NCBI RefSeq assembly: GCF_000715075.1
Contig: NC_134093.1
Coordinates: 97,200,826-97,264,825 of the forward strand
Length of the DNA stretch: 64,000 nt
Reading direction: 5' to 3'
DNA from: Nicotiana tabacum
Taxonomy: Eukaryota; Streptophyta; Magnoliopsida; Solanales; Solanaceae
The notes beneath the pieces are model-generated. The model saw only the letters and a program-made list of their open reading frames with translations, made no database searches and was not told the origin of the DNA. Made by a program: the position numbers and the translations under genes. Positions within the stretch are counted from its first letter, which is position 1. Each line of letters begins with the position of its first letter. This document shows, piece by piece, positions 58,623-64,000 of this stretch.

Positions 58623-59805
58623 CACCGGAGAAATGAGATCAACGACTATCTTGAGCACCGAAAACTACCCGAATATCCCACGGCATCCCGGACACTCCAC
58701 ACTAAAGTATCTCGTTACACCTTTTGGGGAGGCCAGTTGTATGGAAAGTCTTTCCAAGGCCCGTTGGCCCGAAGTTTAGAAGCCTCAGAGGCTAGTTACG
58801 TCATGAGAGAAGTTCACGAAGAAATCTGTGAAAATCACTCGGGGTGCGGACTCACTAGTATTAAAGTTAATTAGGGCAGGATATTACTGGCCCAGGATGG
58901 AACAAGACATTAAGGCATTTGTTCATAAATGCGACAAGGGTCAATGCCACATTCGGTATTGTCGCCTTGGCCATTTATGAAATGGGGGATGGACATAGTT
59001 AGTTTGCTGTCACCGGCTCCCGGTAAGGTAAGATTTCCTTTGATTTTAACCGATTACTTCTCTAAGTGGGTTGCAGCAAGTCCTTACCAGAAAATCAGGA
59101 AGTGGTCCATAATTTGTAGGTTCAGAATACCAAAGGAAATAGACTGCGACAATGGGTCACAATTTATAGGCGCAAAGATCACAATGTTCCTTGAAGACTT
59201 GAAAAGCAAAAGAATCACATCTTTGCCATACCATCCGAGCGCAAACGGCCAAGCAGGATCGACAAATAAGGTGATGATTCAAAATCTCAAAAAGGAATTG
59301 GAAGCAGCCAAAGGAAAATGGCTCGAAGGGTTACCGGTAGTGCTATGGGCATACCGAACGACGGCCAAGTCAAGCACGGGAGAGACACCTTTATCCTCAC
59401 ATATACATAGCAGAAGCTCTGATTGTGGTGGAAGTGGGAGAACCTACCATGAGGTACTTCCGGGTGGACGAAGAAGCAAATAACGAAGCGTTGCTGGTTA
59501 GATTGGAGTTGCATGACAAATGCAGGGACTTGGCGCATATAAGGATGGTATCCCAGAAACAAAGAATATAAAGATACTATAATCGAAGATCCAATCTCTA
59601 TTATTTCAAATAGGGAGACTTGAATTTAAGTATAATGACTCAAAACACCCAAGAGCTCAATGCAGGGAAGCTGGGTCCGACGTGGGAAGGCCCCTACCGG
59701 GTTTTAGTTGTCGCTAGGAAAAGATCTTATGAGCTGAAAAATCAAAATGTAGTAAAATTGCCGAGCAATTGGAATGTGAAACACCTTAAAAGGTACTATT
59801 GCTGA
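58623..59805 (+). pseudogene. Integrase region of the Tat element
   Basis: The N-terminal part shows ASYVMREVHEEICENHSG and HKCDKG (His-His-Cys-Cys finger), broken by stops near 58874. The core segment 58929-59483 has MKWGMDIVSLL (Asp), IPKEIDCDNGSQFIG (Asp) and PSANGQAGSTNKVM. In relatives the last motif is GQAEST, so the catalytic Glu is Gly here, a one-base GAA-to-GGA change. A shift near 59390 ends the frame. The C-terminal module 59620-59805 reads NAGKLGPTWEGPYRVLVVAR and LPSNWNVKHLKRYYC, with the GPY motif and the native stop. The enzyme could not catalyse strand transfer. Confidence 0.87.
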
Positions 59806-60830
59806 TTAGCACTGGTTATACTCAAAGTATGTGCTGCACTAATTTTTCCTTCGTCTAGTTTTTGTCCTAATTGGATTTTTCTGGAAAGATTTTTAACAAG
59901 GCAGCAACGAAAATCATACTACGAAGGAAATGCCATCATCAGAAATAAGACCTTTAAACAATAAGGCATGGAAACAACAAGCCACTACGTGATTGTTAGA
60001 TAGTCTTTGCCTCGGTAGCAAAGTTCCTATTGGGAAACAAAGCTTGCTATCGGACCAAAAGCTATCCGACGGTACACGAATGCCCCTTCACTAAAAGCCA
60101 CTAGGGGTGGTTAGATAATCTTTGGCTAGGTAGCAAAGTTCCTAACGGGAAATGAAGCTTGCTATCGGACCAAAGATTATCCAACCATTCACTAGTAGAA
60201 TCATCAAAGGAACAAGATTTCCAGTATTCCAAATCGCACTCTTCGCATTCGAACACTGGGGGGAATGATATGAAAATACGACAACCTAACTACCACATAA
60301 ACCGGGACTACAATATCCGAGAACAAATATGTATCATCGGGACAGGGGACTGCACGACCAGCCCCGTAGAAACAACTTGTACAAATTAGTCATAAGTAAT
60401 GGCAATTTTGTTTTCAGCACAATGAATGCTTATGTACTTTTGAAAATGGGATGAATAATGTAAAGTCCTTTTATTTTTACCTTGTTTGTTGTCCAAACGA
60501 TGAGTTATTTTTTTCATTTGAAAGTTAATCAAGTACTTCAAATGCTAGTGCCGGAATGAACATGAGCCATCCTCTTCAAGAGCATTGTAAACATAAGAGG
60601 GCCCTCTCTTCTGAAACCCTCACAGTAAAGGGTTGGTGCCGGAAGAATTTATGCCCGGAACCCAAATGCTATCGGCGGAAAAATGCACTCAAAGCCTTGC
60701 ATAATTTGATGCAAAAAAGTATACTTTTCACAAAGCTTAAACGAAAAACTCTTTTATATAACAAACGTGCCAAGTAGCACAAATACAAAAGTATTAAAAG
60801 AAAACAACAAAGGTAAAAGAAAGTAAAAAC
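59806..60830 (+). other. Non-coding region between pol and the antisense gene
   Basis: It is about 1 kb without coding motifs. It includes a two-copy 116-bp repeat with stem-loop potential (59981-60188) and a C/A-rich stretch to 60390. It probably holds the end of both convergent transcripts. Confidence 0.6.
59981..60188. repeat. Two-copy 116-bp repeat, each with an inverted repeat
   Basis: GCCACTA...TTAGATAGTCTTTGCCTCGG at 59981 and GCCACTA...TTAGATAATCTTTGGCTAGG at 60097 head two units that both contain GGTAGCAAAGTTCCTA and AGCTTGCTATCGGACCAAA. In the second unit GGTTAGATAATCTTTGGC (60109-60126) pairs with ACCAAAGATTATCCAACC (60169-60186) at 16 of 18 positions. The first unit can pair less well. 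Confidence 0.75.
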
Positions 60831-61669
60831 CTAAACTACTGCGTCCCCAGAACTTGGGGAAAGAGAAACCTCTGCACCCCTAGGAGAAGTAGGCGGATCT
60901 GCCGCCGGCTTGGGATCTTGTCCTTCATCATCATCCCCTTCAAGTTTCTCCTCAGTTACCGATAACTTAGAACCGGAACCAGAAGAGTCAGTTGTATCGG
61001 GTCGAACCGGGAGGCACCTCTGGGCTGTTGATTCCAGCTCACAGGCCTTGGCGATCTCGACATCAAAATCAATGACGCCCGATTTGGCCTCTTCTCTGGT
61101 TTTTCTCCTCACGCTATATATCCGTTCGACACTAGAGTTATGACTTAAGATGATCAACCTCGGTCGAAAGGTTCTTCCGCTCGGATCTTTTGGACTTAAG
61201 GCTGAGATCAAGGTCACAGATAGTGGATATCTTAGTCTTATTATGTTAGATGACCCTCTTATACTTCTATTATATCTAGGTGCACTTCTCCTCTACATCA
61301 GCAGCCTCTTCATCTTTGGAGTTCAAGGCTACCTCCAAATTATTCGATCTCTCAGTAGAGGCAACCTTACACTCGGCAGCAGCAAGAACAACATTTTGGA
61401 CTTCAGACCACTTAGCCTTGGCCTCTTTAAATTATACATTTAACTGGGCGGCTTATTGGCTAAGGGCCATCACCTCCTGCTCTCTCTGCTGCAATCGAGC
61501 CTCCGAAACCGGCTTTAGCAGCTTGTGCTTCTGGTGCCAAAAAGTGAGCAACAACTTGGTCCCTCTGTCCAACATTTGATCCCTCTCGGACGTAAGCTTT
61601 TCGTTATCAAGGATTGACATTTTAAGGCCATCAAAAGCAAGGAAATTGGCCCGCGAAGCAAAAATCCAA

Positions 61670-61731
61670 CTTAGAAATCCTTCCATAACAAACCAAAAGA
61701 AAACAAATAGTAAAGAGAGGGAGTACCATAC
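61670..61731 (-). other. Possible intron 3 of the antisense gene (62 nt)
   Basis: On the - strand it starts GTATGGTACTCC and ends GGATTTCTAAG. It is very T-rich. The size is near the lower limit for plants and the acceptor is weak, so this is tentative. Confidence 0.45.
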
Positions 61732-62612
61732 TGTTGCTGCATTGTGAATGGCATTATTTATCATACACTTCCCCGAAAGAAACTGTATTTTCTTCTTGTC
61801 TTTATCTGAAGCCAACAGATTCAGGTAATTGGTGAGTTCCACCGACCGGGATAGCAGACGGGACTCGGTAGAGACTGAGAGAGAGACGCTCCTCCTCCTT
61901 TAAGAATCTGAAGAGGGGGCGAATACTTGCACCCCAAACTCCCATGATTTGGAGACTTCGGAATGGAGATATCCTCTTCTCGGGTGTCGGCGGCCGATGG
62001 GGGTGATGTAGCAGTTGAATGTGATAAAGGTATGACCGGCGTGGAAGGAGATGAAGCTGATGGCGTTGTAGGTTGAGAAGTAACTGCGGCAAAAGCAATT
62101 CCGGTTATTGGTTGTTCATCAACCGAAGATGGAAGAGGCCCGGTACCTAGCCTCATAGTACCAGGAGCAGCGACTGGGGCTCGAAAGCGAGAATTGGCAT
62201 CCTCCACTATATCACACTCTCCCTAGAGCGCTTGGACGTCATCCTCGGTTGGTGTTATAAGCTCTTTAGATTGAGGATTTTGTTGAGCTGATGATGGTTG
62301 TTGTCTCCTCTGCATGGAAACCCCTTTATCAGTGTCTTCCCTATCACCATCAATCACCATAGTATTTGCAAATGGCACAGTCGTGACATATTTCACCTTT
62401 TTACTTTTTCCCTCGGCGGAGGAGTAACGCCCCCTTTTTGGTTACTCGCTCTCTGTTCGGGGACTCCGGGAGGAAGCACTTGCACTGGAATCTGATCCGA
62501 TGGCCCTTGTTCGGGTGAAGGCCTCCTTCAGCAAGCTCGCAGCCTCTGCGGGATCAAACAAGATGTCCTCCTCGTAGATGGTAACAGAGCTATGCGGAAG
62601 ACCTGAATTCAA

Positions 62613-62688
62613 CGAAAAAAAAAGTTAACCAACTTTCTTATACACAAATATGAAGTAAAGACAATATTAGTTTCGCGAATCAACTTAC
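62613..62688 (-). other. Predicted intron 2 of the antisense gene (76 nt)
   Basis: On the - strand it starts GTAAGTTGATTCG and ends CGTTGAATTCAG after a long T run. The upstream exon ends AAATATCATG; the downstream exon begins GTCTTCCGCATAGC. Confidence 0.75.
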
Positions 62689-62820
62689 CATGATATTTGG
62701 CCTTCCACCAGTATTTGAGGGCTAATTCTTTCCACCGGCGGGTCTCAGGCGTGGAAATATCCAGAATCTTCTGAACTTACTGGTCCAAGCCTTCAACCCT
62801 TGGTGGTGTCCATCGAGTTG

Positions 62821-62898
62821 CTGAAATAAGGAAAAGAGAAGGATCAGTAACAACAGGAAACGATCTTTTATCATAGAAAATAGAGACGTTGAACTTAC
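62821..62898 (-). other. Predicted intron 1 of the antisense gene (78 nt)
   Basis: On the - strand it starts GTAAGTTCAACG and ends CCTTATTTCAG, with a T-rich interior. Donor and acceptor both match plant consensus, and the flanks are coding-like. Confidence 0.75.
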
Positions 62899-63564
62899 GT
62901 GTACGAGTCCATTACTCAACAAAAGATAAAGTTGTGGCCGGGATGATATCCCTGGTGGAAACTAAAACGAACCGCTCCATCCATCCACGGTCGTTGTCAT
63001 CATCCATGCTGGTGAGTAAAGCATGGCGGCCACGTTTGCTAAAGTTTATTATTCCCCACGAAAAATCTTGGGGGAGTAAAGGTTCATTATGCGAGCCAAG
63101 GAGAGCTCTTCCCCCGTCTCTTGGTATAGTTGTCGTAGACAGGCTACCATCCGCCACACTGAGGGACTCACTTGTGCCAAGCAAACTTGATACCTGTGGA
63201 AGAACTTCAGGATTACGGGGTCAAGTCCCCCACTCAATGAGAATGGGTCCAAAGCGAATGGGTACGTGTAAAAGTACATTAAACCTTTCTTAGGGAAAGT
63301 TACTTGATCCTCTAGATCGGGAGCGATGATATTTAGATCATGGAAACCACAATCCTCCTTCAGAGGAGGAATTCTAGAAGGACGGATAGAAGAAGGGTAC
63401 GCGCCAACAACCCATGTACGAGAATTGGTAGAAGGAAACTTCTCTTCAAAATCCTTGTTTGTACTGAGCCTTCTAAGAATGATGGTGCTCAGCGTATGAG
63501 AGGAAGCATCATCGGTGCTTTCTTTGTTTTTTATAGAACTTGAGTTCTTCGAGGTGGAGGCCAT

Positions 63565-63910
63565 AGTTAGCAGAAGGTAATAATATTTCTTTGAAAATGA
63601 AGATTAAAGAAGAGTGAAAGAAAGAAAGAGTTGAGTGCAACAAAGTTGAGAGAGTATGAAAAACTGTGAAGTGTAAAAGAAGAGGAATGGGGTGTATAAG
63701 TAAAGGAATAGGCGGCTAAAATCATGTCCATGATTACCTCGAGAAGCAGTGAAAGTATTACTAAATCGTGGAGTGACGCGTGTTCGTGGCATTAAATGCG
63801 AAGACAAGTGCGTCTAACCAAGCGTCAGAAACGTTTCAGAAAGGATCAGAAAATTTTTCGCCAAGAAAGATATCTTCACCAACTTCTCGATGACACAAAG
63901 ACGTGCCACT
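63565..63910 (-). promoter_or_regulatory. Upstream region of the antisense gene
   Basis: On the - strand the first 120 nt before the ATG are a CT-rich leader (CTTTCTTTCACTCTTC). CTTTACTTATACACCCCATTCC lies about 130-150 nt upstream of the ATG, but no clear TATA box is seen. Any promoter must lie between here and the 3' LTR start or inside that LTR. This is positional inference only. Confidence 0.35.
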
Positions 63911-63923
63911 GAAAAGCGGGGGA
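63911..63923 (+). other. Polypurine tract of the Tat element
   Basis: GAAAAGCGGGGGA is followed by CTATC and then the TG of the 3' LTR. The arrangement GGGGGACTATCTG is typical of this lineage as I remember it. Confidence 0.75.
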
Positions 63924-63928
63924 CTATC

Positions 63929-64000
63929 TGCATAGGGTAAAATCAGTTCGTATTAAATACTCGAATAAGAGCAACACGTAGAACCGTAGACAGATGAAAA
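63929..64000 (+). repeat. 3' LTR of the Tat element, cut by the window end
   Basis: Its 72 bases match the start of the 5' LTR at 53947-54021 with several substitutions and small indels. The remainder and the right target-site duplication lie outside the window. Confidence 0.8.

Larger units (their letters stand above)
60834..63564 (-). pseudogene. Antisense gene of the Tat element, Transposase_28-like, with introns
   Basis: Read on the - strand from ATG 63564-63562 (MASTSKNSSSIKNKEST). Residues about 95-150 carry LMYFYTYPFALDPFSLSG, LDPVILKFFHRYQVCLAQVS and PSVWRMVACLRQLYQ, which I recognise as the putative gypsy-type transposon domain (Transposase_28, PF04195). A basic segment, a Pro/Ser/Ala-rich linker (62200-61850) and a charged heptad-like C-terminus (LTSERDQMLDRGTK, EARLQQREQEVMALSQ) follow, suggesting a coiled coil. 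GT-AG introns fit at 62898-62821, 62688-62613 and, less surely, 61731-61670. A one-base loss near 63050, a stop near 62908 and others disable it. The family's function is unknown. Confidence 0.75.
53947..64000 (+). mobile_element. Tat-lineage Ty3/Gypsy retrotransposon, 3' LTR runs off the window
   Basis: The order is short 5' LTR (from 53947), gag, PR, RT, RNase H, second RNase H, integrase, non-coding tail, antisense gene (60834-63564, - strand), purine-rich AAAAGCGGGGGA, 3' LTR (from 63929). A second RNase H after the first is a hallmark of the plant Tat lineage (Ogre, Retand and Grande relatives), and antisense genes downstream of pol are known in some of them. Gag and pol wording matches abundant Solanaceae copies that I recognise. 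Stops, shifts and catalytic changes show it is inactive. The interior spans about 9.7 kb. Confidence 0.88.

Noticed and set aside
60910..61579. Plus-strand frames of 77-99 codons opposite the antisense gene
   Set aside because: They are shadows of the - strand coding sequence. Composition and homology support only the - strand.
1..64000. Host protein-coding genes, defence system or biosynthetic cluster
   Set aside because: Every frame with recognisable domains is retroelement gag, pol or the element's antisense gene. The remaining frames are short, in LTRs or repeats, and lack conserved motifs.

Overview
This window is intergenic plant DNA made almost entirely of retrotransposons. I found no host protein gene, rRNA, tRNA or CRISPR array. 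Base composition, tRNA-iMet primer sites, LTRs that open TGTAACGACCC or TGTCACGACCC, and Gypsy proteins I recognise from tobacco, pepper and tomato point to a Solanaceae nuclear genome. The species is not determined.

Layout. (1) 1-2817: AT-rich non-coding repeat, probably an old LTR, with tandem repeats. (2) 2818-21019: a decayed chromovirus-type Ty3/Gypsy element on the + strand, with both LTRs, an iMet primer site and gag-PR-RT-RNaseH-IN. It carries a hAT-like MITE in its leader. A complete Tekay/Del-like Gypsy element (7199-17393, - strand) is inserted between protease and RT, with a 5-bp duplication ATGAG. That inner element has LTRs of about 2.97 kb and gag plus a protease remnant, but no RT or integrase, so it looks non-autonomous. 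(3) 21020-37860: remnants. These are a Tekay integrase scrap, an LTR-like non-coding repeat, a - strand Tekay 3' LTR with a 3.4 kb non-coding tail (24044-30390), a + strand solo LTR (31325-34158), three tandem-repeat arrays and a scrap of a second integrase type on the - strand. (4) 37862-53666: Tekay-family LTRs in both orientations. One - strand solo LTR sits inside a + strand LTR with a perfect TTCCT duplication, and another interrupts an integrase 3' end. (5) 53947-64000: a nearly complete Tat-lineage Gypsy element (+) with gag, PR, RT, RNase H, a second RNase H and integrase. Downstream of pol it carries an antisense, intron-containing gene that I assign to the Transposase_28 type. Its 3' LTR runs off the window.

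All coding regions are broken by stops or frameshifts, and several catalytic or zinc-binding residues are lost. The most interesting structure is in the roughly 3 kb Tekay-type LTRs. Nearly every copy that reaches the region carries a cluster of short self-complementary words, mostly 0.6-0.7 kb from its U3 end. This is followed by splice-donor-like GGTAAGT sites and, 1-1.5 kb further on, a splice-acceptor-like GTGCAG. This suggests an intron within the LTR.
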